Source: Magnetococcales bacterium DCbin4
GTDB taxonomy: Bacteria; Pseudomonadota; Magnetococcia; Magnetococcales; UBA8363
Direction of reading: 5' to 3'
DNA length: 64,000 nt
Assembly: GCA_002753735.1 (NCBI GenBank)
Contig: PEAN01000004.1
Location: 51,160-115,159, forward strand
The position numbers and the translations under genes were made by a program. This document shows, piece by piece, positions 1 through 8,419 of this stretch; positions within the stretch are counted from its first letter, which is position 1; the number at the start of each line of letters is the position of its first letter. The notes under the pieces are model-generated. The model saw only the letters and a program-made list of their open reading frames with translations, was not told the DNA's origin and did no database searches.

Positions 1-1
1 G

Positions 2-385
2 ATCCGGCATGCCCTGCCCAGGGGCGGCTCGGAATGGATTCCGGGCGAAACCCTCCTTCTGGAAGCGGGTGGCTTGGAATTGAACGCCGTCAGTTTCCAA
101 AAAGGGTGTTATGTCGGTCAGGAAACCACCGCCCGCACCCATCATCGGGGTACGTTGAAACGACGCTTGTTTCATGTCACCATCAATGGCCAGGAAACCG
201 TACCGCCGATGACCCCGGTGTTGTTGTCTTCCGGTAAGGAGGCGGGGGTCGTTACCAGTGCCGTGGCCAATGATGACGGTTGTCAGGGGCTGGCAGTCCT
301 GCGTTTGAGCGATGTCGCTTCCACCTTGACCGCCCTGGGGCGTCCCGTCACTGCCAAACGACCCGAATGGGCCTCCTGGGAATAA
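2..385 (+). CDS. ygfZ: YgfZ/GcvT-family folate-binding protein, 3' end (partial)
   Basis: The reading frame is open from the window edge, so the start lies upstream. The visible 127 residues carry the signature KGCYVGQE, diagnostic of the YgfZ (COG0354) branch of the GcvT fold, preceded by a Leu/Glu-rich segment typical of the region just before it. YgfZ proteins bind tetrahydrofolate and help assemble or repair certain iron-sulfur enzymes such as MiaB. The last ~90 residues match the C-terminal barrel. The 103-aa ORF starting at 74 in the track is an internal Met, not the true start. The family call is firm because of the motif; the precise role in this organism is inferred. Confidence 0.85.
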   Translation: MRHALPRGGSEWIPGETLLLEAGGLELNAVSFQKGCYVGQETTARTHHRGTLKRRLFHVTINGQETVPPMTPVLLSSGKEAGVVTSAVANDDGCQGLAVLRLSDVASTLTALGRPVTAKRPEWASWE

Positions 386-393
386 TCAATGAT

Positions 394-460
394 CAAAAAA
401 GGGGGGTGGGGTCAATCCCACGCCATTTTTTCGATGGTGAGACCCCCTTTTGTTTTCTCT
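394..460 (+). terminator. Putative hairpin terminator after ygfZ
   Basis: An outer stem AAAAGGGGG / CCCCCTTTT encloses two smaller hairpins (GTGGG..CCCAC and CCAT..ATGG) and is followed by a T-rich run (TTTTGTTTT). It lies just after the ygfZ stop. The nested shape resembles the dispersed repeat family described below, but the core is different. Confidence 0.5.
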
Positions 461-606
461 GTCATTTTCTTTAATTTCCGCCCAAGGGGCATCCGAGACC
501 CCGGGGTTGGCACCCGCGCTTCTTTTCTGTAGAATAGAACCGCATGGACCATCCGGCCATTGACCATGGCCGCAGTCATCACTCTTTCTGGAATCAATCA
601 TCATTC

Positions 607-1713
607 ATGGACGCTTCTATCGATGGGGTCAAACCCCTTCCGCCGTTGCAGATCGGCGATTATACCATTCCGGTTCCCATCATCCAGGGAGGGATGGGGA
701 TTCGCGTGTCGGCCAATGGTCTGGCCTCCGCCGTCGCCAATGAGGGGGGGGCGGGCATCATTGCCACCGTGGCCCTTTCCCTCGCTTCCCAATACTATCA
801 AAAGGGAAAAGATTATTTCCGCGCCAACATCAAGGCGCTCATCGATGAACTGGCCTTGACCCGGGAAAAAAGCCCAAAAGGGATCATCGGTACCAATTGC
901 ATGGTCGCCATCAAGGATTATGAGGCGATGGTGCGTACTTCGGTCGAACATGGGGCGCAATTGATCATCTCGGGGGCGGGATTGCCCTTGCGCCTGCCCG
1001 AGTTCGCCCAGTCCAATCCCAGGGCCGCCTTGATCCCCATCGTCTCTTCCCTGCGTGCCGCATCATTGCTGGCCAAACGCTGGCTCAAACAGTACAAACG
1101 AATCCCCGATGCCTTCGTCTTCGAAGATCCCAATGTGGCGGGTGGCCATCTGGGGGTCAACCGCAAACAATTGTTCGATGCCCAGCACGGATCCGATGTC
1201 GTGGTTCCGGAACTGGCCGAATGGTCACGGAAGGAATATGGGGATGAAATCCCCATCGTAACCGCCGGCGGGGTCTGGGATCGCAAGGACATCGACCATG
1301 CCCTTTCCCTCGGGGCCAAAGGGGTTCAGATGGCCAGCCGCTTTCTGTGTACCTATGAATGCGATGCCCATCCCAACTTCAAACAGGCGTTCATCGATGC
1401 CAAGGAGGGGGATGTGGTGATCGTCGATTCACCCGCAGGGCTTCCCGGGCGTGCCATCAATACCGAATTCACCCGTACCTTGTTTCGCGGGGGTGAGGTC
1501 GCCGATCATTGTTTTGCCACCTGTCTGGAATACTGCCTCTGCCGTGAGCAGAAAGAGGCATTTTGCGTGGCCGCCGCTTTGCACCATGCCCAACAAGGCA
1601 ATATGACCCATGGGCTCGTATTTACCGGTACCAATGCGGTTCGTCATAATAAAATTGTGCATGTCAGTGATATCTTCGATGAAATCCGTGCCGGTCGCCC
1701 CGCCCCTTCCTGA
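607..1713 (+). CDS. Nitronate monooxygenase-family FMN protein
   Basis: Single-domain TIM-barrel flavoprotein of the 2-nitropropane dioxygenase / nitronate monooxygenase family, 368 aa from the chosen start. The N-terminal IIQGGMGI phosphate/flavin loop, the GTNCMVAI strand, ISGAGLP, the VAGGHLG segment and the VTAGGVWD...GAKGVQMASRF C-terminal loop are all present in order. Members oxidise alkyl nitronates with FMN, and related proteins act as enoyl-ACP reductases. The longest ORF starts at 544, but homology-like sequence begins near the Met at 607, so I prefer 607; neither start has a clear ribosome-binding site. The gene stands alone between ygfZ and the methyltransferase, so context gives no substrate. 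Confidence 0.85.
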   Translation: MDASIDGVKPLPPLQIGDYTIPVPIIQGGMGIRVSANGLASAVANEGGAGIIATVALSLASQYYQKGKDYFRANIKALIDELALTREKSPKGIIGTNCMVAIKDYEAMVRTSVEHGAQLIISGAGLPLRLPEFAQSNPRAALIPIVSSLRAASLLAKRWLKQYKRIPDAFVFEDPNVAGGHLGVNRKQLFDAQHGSDVVVPELAEWSRKEYGDEIPIVTAGGVWDRKDIDHALSLGAKGVQMASRFLCTYECDAHPNFKQAFIDAKEGDVVIVDSPAGLPGRAINTEFTRTLFRGGEVADHCFATCLEYCLCREQKEAFCVAAALHHAQQGNMTHGLVFTGTNAVRHNKIVHVSDIFDEIRAGRPAPS

Positions 1714-1770
1714 GGGATCGAAGGTTTTGATCGACGCACCCCTTTCCGCCGTCTTGATGGAGTTCAAACC

Positions 1771-2832
1771 GTGAATCCTGGTCCCCGTTCTCAGGAACGG
1801 TTTTTTCGCGCCCTGCCGACATTTCTTCCGGTGGCACAACTGACCCATGTCCATCTGGTCCATCAGGATCCGGATCATCCGTCCCCTTTGGGCGCTTTGA
1901 GGAGTCACGGTTTCACAGGCTGTGTCGTTGCCGCCCGGGCCTCCATCACCCGTAATTTTTCATCCCATCCCAAATTGAACTGGGTTTTGCATGACCATCC
2001 CACGGCCCTGCAAAAGGCGGATCATGTGTTGTTGGAGTTGCCCCAGGGACGGGAGGCGATTCGTCTGGCGATCCAACAATCGTTTGACAGCATGCCTCCT
2101 TCGGGGCGGCTGTGGGTCTATGGCATTCGCGAACATGGGATCCGTTCCCTGGGAAAACATTATGCCTCGGCCGAGGTTGCCCTGATCAAAGGGCATATGC
2201 GTCTGCTCGCCATCGATGGCAGCAAGGAAGGGGTGCCGCAACCTTTGGTCGCGGTTCCGTTTCACCGGTTGACGCATGACGGTTTGACCCTGGCTTCGCT
2301 TCCAGGGGTGTTTTCCTGGCGGGAGGTGGACGAAGGTTCGTTGTTGCTGTTGGAAGCCATGGCGGATCGGGATCCGGGTGAAAAAGTATTGGATTGGGGG
2401 TGTGGTTATGGCTTGTTGGGCGTGGCTTTGGCCCGACGTTGGCCACAGGCGAACGTCGTGCTGGCCGATGACCAGGTGGCGGCGGTGCGTGCCGCACGGG
2501 AAACGGTGCGTTGCAATGATTTGGAAGGGCGGGTGGCGGTGGTATTGGAGGATGGCATTGGACATGGGTTGTCCCGGTCTTCATTTTCTACCATCGTGAC
2601 CAATCCTCCCTTTCATCGCGGTGCCCGCAAGGAACATGGCCCGACGTTGGCCTTTTTCAAACAGGTGGCCACCATCCTCCGACCGGGCGGCAGTCTTTGG
2701 TTTGTCGTCAACCATTTTTTAGAACATGGCCGCATCTTGCACCAATGTGGGTTCGAGGTCGAAAAGGTGATTGTAAACAATCGATTTGCCGTATGTCGGG
2801 CCTGGAAGGGAAGGCGGTCACTGGGGGAGTGA
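1771..2832 (+). CDS. RsmC/RlmG-like class I methyltransferase (rRNA m2G)
   Basis: 353-aa SAM-dependent methyltransferase with the two-domain layout of RsmC/RlmG. A degenerate N-terminal half (about 1-165) is followed by a catalytic half with the SAM loop VLDWGCGYGLLG (~205) and the target-amino-group motif TNPPFHRG (~275). NPPFH is typical of enzymes that methylate N2 of guanine in rRNA. Start is GTG at 1771: GGAG lies 8 bases upstream and no in-frame ATG sits nearby. Length fits RsmC (about 340 aa). Whether the target is 16S (RsmC) or 23S (RlmG) cannot be settled from the sequence alone. Confidence 0.85.
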   Translation: MNPGPRSQERFFRALPTFLPVAQLTHVHLVHQDPDHPSPLGALRSHGFTGCVVAARASITRNFSSHPKLNWVLHDHPTALQKADHVLLELPQGREAIRLAIQQSFDSMPPSGRLWVYGIREHGIRSLGKHYASAEVALIKGHMRLLAIDGSKEGVPQPLVAVPFHRLTHDGLTLASLPGVFSWREVDEGSLLLLEAMADRDPGEKVLDWGCGYGLLGVALARRWPQANVVLADDQVAAVRAARETVRCNDLEGRVAVVLEDGIGHGLSRSSFSTIVTNPPFHRGARKEHGPTLAFFKQVATILRPGGSLWFVVNHFLEHGRILHQCGFEVEKVIVNNRFAVCRAWKGRRSLGE

Positions 2833-2847
2833 CGGTGCAGGAGGGGC

Positions 2848-2907
2848 GTTGATCAAATTATTGAAAGAAAAAAGGGGTCTGGGGGATTGCCCCCAGGGTT
2901 TTGACTA
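2848..2907 (+). repeat. Dispersed palindromic repeat, forward copy (pair 1)
   Basis: Reads GTTGAtcaaattattgaaag, then AAAAAAGGGGTCTGGGGG, ATTG and CCCCCAGGGTTTTGAC. The core CTGGGGG-ATTG-CCCCCAG is a perfect 7-bp stem with a 4-base loop. Read on the minus strand it is a hairpin followed by a T-run. An inverted partner lies at 3000-3056. Confidence 0.85.
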
Positions 2908-2999
2908 TGTTTTTGAATTGAAACAAAAAGGTTTCCATGCCCCGCTTTTGACTTATTTTTAAAATAAAAACAAAAGATTTAGTCTTTTGATTCAAAGTC

Positions 3000-3056
3000 A
3001 AAATCCTGGGGCAATCCCTTAAGCCCACTTTTTTCTTTCAATAATTTAATGAATGT
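3000..3056 (-). repeat. Dispersed palindromic repeat, inverted copy (pair 1)
   Basis: The reverse complement reads ...aaattattgaaagaaaaaag then TGGGCTTAAGGGATTGCCCC and AGGATTTTGAC, matching the forward copy at 2848-2907 with a diverged core. On the plus strand it gives a C/G-rich segment followed by TTTTTTCTTTC, a plausible terminator for the upstream methyltransferase gene. The ~92 bases between the arms are AT-rich and contain no ORF. Confidence 0.8.
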
Positions 3057-3069
3057 CAACAGGCACTGA

Positions 3070-3927
3070 ATGAAGCAGAACATTTTGATCGCAACCGACC
3101 TTGACCGGACCTTGATCGCCAACGGTCCGCAGCCCGAATCGCCCAGGGCGCGTCCCCTGTTTGATCGCATTGTGGCTCGGCCCGAAGTGCATCTGGCTTA
3201 TGTGACCGGTCGCGACCTGCAACTGGTTCGGGAAGCGATGAAAACCTTTTCTCTTCCCAAACCCGATTATATCGTTTCCGATGTCGGGACCGCCATCTGG
3301 TGTTGGCAGGGCAGTGATTGGCAACGGATTTCCAAGTGGGATGTTCTGATCGCCCCCGGTTGGATGGGATTTGATGGGCCAGCCCTGGCCGATTGGTTGC
3401 GGGGGGTCCGTGGTATTGAAATTCAAGAACCCGTGCGCCAGGGTCGCTTCAAACTGAGTTATTATCGGGATGACACCGTTGCACCCCGTCAGATCGTCGG
3501 AGAGATTACCGCCATCCTTCAAGCGCGTGGTTTGCATGTTCAGGTGATCTACAGTGAGGATGAAACGACCGGGGATCGATTCCTGGATGTTTTGCCTGGA
3601 AAGGCTGGCAAACTGGGGGCGGTTCGATTCCTCATGGAATGGGGTCGGTTTGCCCCGGAACGGGTGATGTTTTCCGGAGACTCCGGCAATGATCTCGATG
3701 TCCTGGGATCTCCCATTCAATCGGTCCTGGTCGCCAATGCCATCGATCAGGTGCGCCAGGATGCCGTTGCGTTGAGCCGGGACAATGGTTGTCCTTCAGC
3801 CTTGTATCTGGCCAGGGGAAAATACGGAATGAATGGATGTTACGCCGCTGGAATCCTGGAAGGATTGGCCAACTTCATCCCTGATGCGGAACTTCTCGCG
3901 ATGATTGAGGAGAAAGGTGGGCGCTGA
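3070..3927 (+). CDS. HAD-IIB sugar phosphatase, sucrose-phosphatase-like
   Basis: 285-aa HAD-superfamily hydrolase of the S6PP (sucrose-6-phosphate phosphatase / mannosylglycerate phosphatase) type. HAD motif I is ATDLDRTL (~10), motif II YVTGR, the cap carries KLSYY, and motifs III/IV are the conserved Lys and FSGDSGNDLDVL (~218), followed by VANA. The C-terminal YAAGILEGL matches the sucrose-phosphatase branch. Such enzymes release the phosphate from sucrose-6-P, usually after a sucrose-phosphate synthase, but no such synthase is in the window. It could make a compatible solute or act on another sugar phosphate. Start ATG 3070 has AGG 6 bases upstream. Confidence 0.8.
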   Translation: MKQNILIATDLDRTLIANGPQPESPRARPLFDRIVARPEVHLAYVTGRDLQLVREAMKTFSLPKPDYIVSDVGTAIWCWQGSDWQRISKWDVLIAPGWMGFDGPALADWLRGVRGIEIQEPVRQGRFKLSYYRDDTVAPRQIVGEITAILQARGLHVQVIYSEDETTGDRFLDVLPGKAGKLGAVRFLMEWGRFAPERVMFSGDSGNDLDVLGSPIQSVLVANAIDQVRQDAVALSRDNGCPSALYLARGKYGMNGCYAAGILEGLANFIPDAELLAMIEEKGGR

Positions 3928-4025
3928 AAGGGGAGGAATCAGTCTGGAAGGGTGTACCCGGGATGATGGTTTCATGGATGCGTTCATCCACCGGGGTCCA
4001 TGGATTGTTTGATGATCTTCTTACG

Positions 4026-4053
4026 CGGGCATGGGGATCGCTCCCCATGCCCG
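4026..4053. terminator. Perfect 12-bp hairpin between convergent genes
   Basis: CGGGCATGGGGA-TCGC-TCCCCATGCCCG is a perfect stem of 12 bp with a 4-base loop. It sits between the convergent sugar phosphatase (+) and FKBP gene (-). Neither side has a long T-tract, so it may act as a bidirectional 3'-end stabiliser or weak terminator. Confidence 0.55.
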
Positions 4054-4060
4054 GCGTTGT

Positions 4061-4801
4061 TCATGGGGTCGCCTTGACGGGATGAACTTCCAACAGTTCC
4101 ACCTCGAAAATCAGGGTCGTCTCAGGACCAATCGCCCCACCCGAACCTGTTTTGCCATAGGCCAGTTGCGGCGGAACGAACAATTTGAATTTTGCTCCCG
4201 GTTGCATCAATTGCAATCCTTCCGTCCAGCCCGCAATGACCTTGTCCAAAGGAAAGGTGGTCGGCTGGCCACGCTTGTACGAACTGTCGAATTCGGTACC
4301 ATCCAGCAATGTCCCGGCATAGTGGACCGTCACATGATCGCTCGCTTTGGGCTTTTCCCCTTTTCCTTCACGGACCACCTGATATTGCAATCCACTGGCG
4401 GTTGTCGTGATCCCGGGTTTCTTACCATTTTCCGCCATGAAGGCGGCGCCCTCAGCGCGGTTCTTCTCGCCAATCGATTCCATCTGCCGGGATTTCTCCT
4501 TTTGAAAGGTCTCCATCATCTCGGTGCGAACCTTGTCCATCTCTTCCTTGCTGAACTTGGATTCACGCCCCGCCAACCGATCCTGGATCGCCTGCATCAA
4601 TGATTGTGGATCCAGTTTCATGGGAAAGGTTTCCAGTTCCGCAGCCATGCGCCATCCCAGAAGGTAGCTGAATTTGGCCAACTGGTCCGCCGATGGTTGT
4701 TCCTTTCCCTTCTCGACCGGATCCTGGGACCATGCCGCAGTGGGAAGTGCCAACAGGGCCATCAAAGCGATAACCGGAATCCTTCGTTTCAAGACGCGCA
4801 T
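4061..4801 (-). CDS. Periplasmic FKBP-type peptidyl-prolyl isomerase (FkpA/Mip-like)
   Basis: 246 aa with a cleavable signal peptide (RVLKRR, hydrophobic core, AAWSQ around 26). An N-terminal FKBP_N dimerisation helix region follows (about 35-135, including FSYLLGWRMA and FSKEEMDKV). The C-terminal FKBP domain (about 150-242) shows VTVHYAGTLLDGTEFDSS, VIAGWTEGLQLM and PPQLAYG. It should be a periplasmic V-shaped chaperone/prolyl isomerase that assists outer-membrane or secreted proteins. Its start codon lies inside the end of the upstream CMP-sugar synthetase (13-nt overlap), so the two are probably translated from one message even though their functions differ. Confidence 0.92.
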   Translation of the reverse strand: MRVLKRRIPVIALMALLALPTAAWSQDPVEKGKEQPSADQLAKFSYLLGWRMAAELETFPMKLDPQSLMQAIQDRLAGRESKFSKEEMDKVRTEMMETFQKEKSRQMESIGEKNRAEGAAFMAENGKKPGITTTASGLQYQVVREGKGEKPKASDHVTVHYAGTLLDGTEFDSSYKRGQPTTFPLDKVIAGWTEGLQLMQPGAKFKLFVPPQLAYGKTGSGGAIGPETTLIFEVELLEVHPVKATP

Positions 4802-5529
4802 CCTGCATCCTCCTGGCGTTGCTTTATTAAAATTTCGGCCAGTAAAAAATCGGCCATGGAATCAACATTGACCGCCTTCTCCGGCGAAAGATACCAGGGG
4901 CGGCTGTTGGCTGAGCCATAACGGCAGTTCTCAATCATCAAATGGTCGCGCCGCATGGCGTAGATGGCACCACTGCGGATGTAGGCTTTGGGCGTCAGGT
5001 CTTGACGCCGGGCGTTGGGCGGTTCGGGAATGCAAAAATCACAAATGCGATCATCGATGATCTTCTTGATCCGCATCGGATGATGATCTTGCAATTCATG
5101 CACGGCAATCACCGAATCAGCCCCGGTGGCAATCAGTTTTTCCAGGCAACCGTCGATGTCTTCGACCGTCTTCATGGGGTTGGTGGCCATCAACTCGATG
5201 ATGTAATCATACGGTTGTCCCTCGCGGGTTTCCATCCAGGTGACGGCGTGTTGCATGGGATCGCGTGAATTGGCCGTATCGGTCGCCAGGTGGGCGGGGC
5301 GCAAAAAAGGGGCTTGCGCACCATGTGCAATGGCAACCCTTTGGATTTCCTCATCGTCGGTCGAAACGACATAATGGGTGATCAGGGAACTTTTCTTGGC
5401 TTCGCGAATGGTATAGGCCAATAGCGGAAGGCCCAGAATCGGGCGGATGTTCTTCCGAGGAACACTTTTGGATCCTCCCCGGGCCAGGGTCATGCCCAGG
5501 ATGCGTGGCGGTTTGGGTGTGGTTGTCAT
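4789..5529 (-). CDS. Acylneuraminate/CMP-sugar cytidylyltransferase family protein
   Basis: 246-aa nucleotidyltransferase of the NeuA/PseF/KdsB-like group. The CTP-binding loop LARGGSKSVPRKNIRP (~16) is clear, followed by LLAYTIREAKKS, VVSTDDEEI, the ELMATNPM segment and a C-terminal NVDSMADFLLAE. These enzymes activate sialic-acid-like or other nonulosonic sugars with CTP for surface glycans. No nonulosonate synthase lies nearby, so the sugar is unknown. The neighbouring divergent GmhB-like gene also points to envelope glycan synthesis. The start at 5529 has only a weak GGGAA upstream; the next Met (residue 13) is too close to the CTP loop. Confidence 0.85.
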   Translation of the reverse strand: MTTTPKPPRILGMTLARGGSKSVPRKNIRPILGLPLLAYTIREAKKSSLITHYVVSTDDEEIQRVAIAHGAQAPFLRPAHLATDTANSRDPMQHAVTWMETREGQPYDYIIELMATNPMKTVEDIDGCLEKLIATGADSVIAVHELQDHHPMRIKKIIDDRICDFCIPEPPNARRQDLTPKAYIRSGAIYAMRRDHLMIENCRYGSANSRPWYLSPEKAVNVDSMADFLLAEILIKQRQEDAGCAS

Positions 5530-5585
5530 CGAAGGGTTCCCGCGATTCCTTGAATTGCCCGATGGTTTCTTTCATTAGTGATGGG

Positions 5586-5600
5586 TTTAAGTAACTTAAA
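5586..5600. promoter_or_regulatory. Perfect palindrome in divergent intergenic region
   Basis: TTTAAGT-A-ACTTAAA is a perfect 7-bp inverted repeat around one base. It lies between the start of the CMP-sugar synthetase (-) and the gmhB-like gene (+). The position suits an operator controlling one or both genes; no regulator is identified. Confidence 0.35.
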
Positions 5601-5771
5601 ATGGGCGCTTTGGCAACAAACTTCCGTCACACGGGTGCAATGCATCCATGTTCATTCGAAGTTCCCAGGGCTATAATTGAACGATTAAAAGAAGAAAAAC
5701 AGGGGCAGTCCCGTGATCTCCCATTATTCTTGATCATGAATGCCCTGCGACCCAGGAAAGACATCAGCCGC

Positions 5772-6362
5772 ATGATCACACCCACACGACGCCCCGCCCT
5801 GTTCCTTGATCGCGACGGGGTCATCAACAAAGAGGTCCACTATCTTCACCGGATCAAGGATTTCGTATTCATCCCCGGTGTATTCGATACCTGCCGCATG
5901 TTCCAAAACGCAGGCTTCGCTCTGATTGTCGTCACCAATCAGTCGGGAATCGCCCGGGGATATTATTCCGAAGAAGAATACCACATCCTGACCCGGTGGA
6001 TGATCGAACGGTTCGATGAGCAGGGAATCACTCTGACCGACGTGATGTATTGTCCCCACCATCCCAAGGGTGCCGTTCCACAATATCGGGTCCAATGTTC
6101 CTGCCGTAAACCCAAACCAGGGATGATCGTCGGTGCCTGCGCGCGACACGGCATCGATCCGGCCGCCTCAATCATGGTGGGAGATAAATTCAGCGATATC
6201 CAGGCAGGGCGCAGTGCCGGTATCGGTCGGTTGGTTCTGGTCCACAGCGATTACGAAATCAACCTGGAAGAGGCACAACAAGCGCACCATGTCGCCGAAA
6301 GTATCGGCCATTCCTCGTTTCAACGGTGGGTGTTCCAGGACGATATCGCTGTCGCCAGGTGA
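5772..6362 (+). CDS. gmhB: D-glycero-manno-heptose 1,7-bisphosphate 7-phosphatase (GmhB-like HAD-IIIA)
   Basis: 196-aa HAD hydrolase from the Met at 5772. Motif I is FLDRDGVIN (~12) and motif II VVTNQSGIARG. The zinc-binding loop CPHHPKG...CSCRKPKPGM is characteristic of GmhB, and motif IV is MVGDKFSDIQAG. GmhB dephosphorylates heptose bisphosphate at C7 in ADP-heptose synthesis for the LPS inner core. The track ORF begins at 5601, but its first 57 codons look unrelated and the family is about 180-190 aa, so 5772 (or the Met at 5736) is the likely start. No other heptose gene is in the window. Confidence 0.9.
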   Translation: MITPTRRPALFLDRDGVINKEVHYLHRIKDFVFIPGVFDTCRMFQNAGFALIVVTNQSGIARGYYSEEEYHILTRWMIERFDEQGITLTDVMYCPHHPKGAVPQYRVQCSCRKPKPGMIVGACARHGIDPAASIMVGDKFSDIQAGRSAGIGRLVLVHSDYEINLEEAQQAHHVAESIGHSSFQRWVFQDDIAVAR

Positions 6363-6431
6363 ATTGAACCGCTCCATGATCGGAACAGGGGTTCCGGTCT
6401 GGAGCGGTGCTGTGGGATTCATCGCGCGGGA

Positions 6432-8327
6432 TTATTCGGTCAAGACCTTTTGTTCCGTGGCCATGTTCGAGTCGGCCTTGAGCATCAATGGGGCATTCGA
6501 GTTCTTGGTGACCTCTCCCATGGCGGGCTTGGATTCCTTGGCGCGTTGGGCTGCACGCTGCTGCTTTTTATTGGCTGCCGCCAAGCGCTTCTGCTTGGAC
6601 TTGTTACCCTTGTCCGCCACTTCCTTGTTCTTGTGATCCTTGCCCTTTGGCGGGGGCAGGTGCCAGATGGGTTTTTGAATCCCGCTCGAAGAGGATATCG
6701 TCTCCCTGGCAGCGGTGCCCGCCGGTGTCTGCGTTTCCTTTTTCGATTCCTTGGGGGCTTCCTTGGACCCAACCGGTTTTTGATCGGTGGTCAATTCCTT
6801 GGGCTCAGGGGAAGCCCGGGGATCGCCGGGGTGACTCTCGAAGGAATCATGTCCCGGAATGAACGGGCTTTTCTGTGGCACCGGTGCATCGACCGCCCGC
6901 CGCTTCTGTTCCAGCCAATGTTCCATCGCCGGCCAATGGTCGATCACCTTGTCGGAATCATGAAACAAGGATTGCACCGACTTGAAAAAATCAACCGTCA
7001 TGGGATCGGCGCTGGTGGGAATCTCGATGCTCAAGGTACGTAACAGTTGTCCCATGTTGGACAACACCCGATGCCGCGCCGCAAGTTCCTGATAATGCTC
7101 AACGACCAGATTGTTCCGGGCACTGAACAGCTCGTTTTCCACATCCAGCAGATCCAGCAGGGTTCGTTGACCGATCCGATATTGCTTGAAAAAGGCGTTG
7201 CGCACCTTTTCGTTTTCCTTGACCTGGGTGGAAAACAGTTCACGCCTCGATTTGGCCGCATTCAAGGCGGCATAGCTGTTGGCCAGGTTTTCGGTGATGT
7301 CAAGCAACGCCTTGTCCAACAGGCTTTGTGATTGGGCCATGTTGAACGTCGCCTCCCGCTTGGCATGCATGTCCCGATACCCGGAAAAGGCATTGATCGT
7401 CATTTCGACGACGGCGCTCATCGATTCACTGCGACCCGGTGACCCCGACAGATGGGCGTCGTTGTTGGCGTTCAACAACAGGTTCACCGCAGGCGCAAAG
7501 GGACTGTTCTGCGACAGCGCCTGTTCCTTGCTCGCAAAATATGCCTCCTGGGCCGCAAAAATCGCGGGATGAATGCCCAGGGCCAGCTTCAGCGCCTCCT
7601 TGCGTTCCTTGGGGACCAGATCTTCCGGAAGTACGGGTTCCTCAAGATCCCCGGGCGGATAACCGAAGATCGCCTCAAAAGTGGCAGCGGCCACTTCCTC
7701 GGTCGATTGGATCTGAGCCAAAACCGCTTCGGCCTGTTTCACCCGCGCCTGGGATTGATTGACATCCGCCTTGGTCCCGGCACCCGTTTCGGCCCGGCGT
7801 TGAACCAGTTCCAGCAATGCCTTGTGCGAGTCAACACTTTCCTTGGCCGCCTGGGTCTGTCCCCGGTTTTTCAGCACGTTCATGTAGCTGTCCACCGCAC
7901 GCATGGCCATCGATTCCGAAACTTCCAGCACCTTCCACGCCGCCGAACGGGCATTGGCCTGGCTGCTCAATACCTGATGCGTCGTTCCAAACCCCCGGTA
8001 CAGGTTTTGGGTGACGGTGATGCCGCGTTGTTTGGGATTGAGCCACAGGCTTTGAACCCCGGTGGCCTGGGTGGTCGGATTGTCGCTTTCTTCCCGACCG
8101 TTGGCGGCGCGTAAATTGATGCTGGGCAAATAGTCCGCCATCGAGCTTCCCACCCGCTCACGCGCTGCAGCAGTGGCATAAATGGCCTGGCTGACTTCCG
8201 GCCGGTTGTTGAGCGCCTGGGCAACGGCAGCCGATAACTCAAGGGAATGACCGGGAATTGCCGAAATCATGGATCCCAGGCCAATGGCCATCCCCAGGGC
8301 AATCAGTGTCGAACGGTGTTTTCTCAT
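6432..8327 (-). CDS. TolC-family outer-membrane efflux/secretion channel with long charged C-terminal tail
   Basis: Outer-membrane efflux protein with two OEP repeats. From the preferred start at 8327 it has a signal peptide (MRKHRSTLIALGMAIGLGSM...), then LSAAVAQALNNRPEV, two long helical regions (ADVNQSQARVKQAEAVLAQ; RIGQRTLLDLLDVENELFSARN) and RHRVLSNMGQL. The channel ends near residue ~430. About 200 further residues are Pro/Lys/Ser-rich and polar, which is unusual for TolC. A longer ORF starts at 8423 and overlaps the upstream stop as ATGA, so coupled translation from 8423 is possible, but it would put 32 residues before the signal peptide. It follows a cytochrome lipoprotein and two giant secreted-type proteins, suggesting a type I secretion exit duct. 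Confidence 0.88.
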   Translation of the reverse strand: MRKHRSTLIALGMAIGLGSMISAIPGHSLELSAAVAQALNNRPEVSQAIYATAAARERVGSSMADYLPSINLRAANGREESDNPTTQATGVQSLWLNPKQRGITVTQNLYRGFGTTHQVLSSQANARSAAWKVLEVSESMAMRAVDSYMNVLKNRGQTQAAKESVDSHKALLELVQRRAETGAGTKADVNQSQARVKQAEAVLAQIQSTEEVAAATFEAIFGYPPGDLEEPVLPEDLVPKERKEALKLALGIHPAIFAAQEAYFASKEQALSQNSPFAPAVNLLLNANNDAHLSGSPGRSESMSAVVEMTINAFSGYRDMHAKREATFNMAQSQSLLDKALLDITENLANSYAALNAAKSRRELFSTQVKENEKVRNAFFKQYRIGQRTLLDLLDVENELFSARNNLVVEHYQELAARHRVLSNMGQLLRTLSIEIPTSADPMTVDFFKSVQSLFHDSDKVIDHWPAMEHWLEQKRRAVDAPVPQKSPFIPGHDSFESHPGDPRASPEPKELTTDQKPVGSKEAPKESKKETQTPAGTAARETISSSSGIQKPIWHLPPPKGKDHKNKEVADKGNKSKQKRLAAANKKQQRAAQRAKESKPAMGEVTKNSNAPLMLKADSNMATEQKVLTE

Positions 8328-8419
8328 CAAAGTCTCTCTTTCTCCACCAATCGTTGCTTTCGATTGGACCGGAGTTGCCGACGGGTCCGTGTTCACCTGA
8401 AAATCGACGGGGACGGTAC

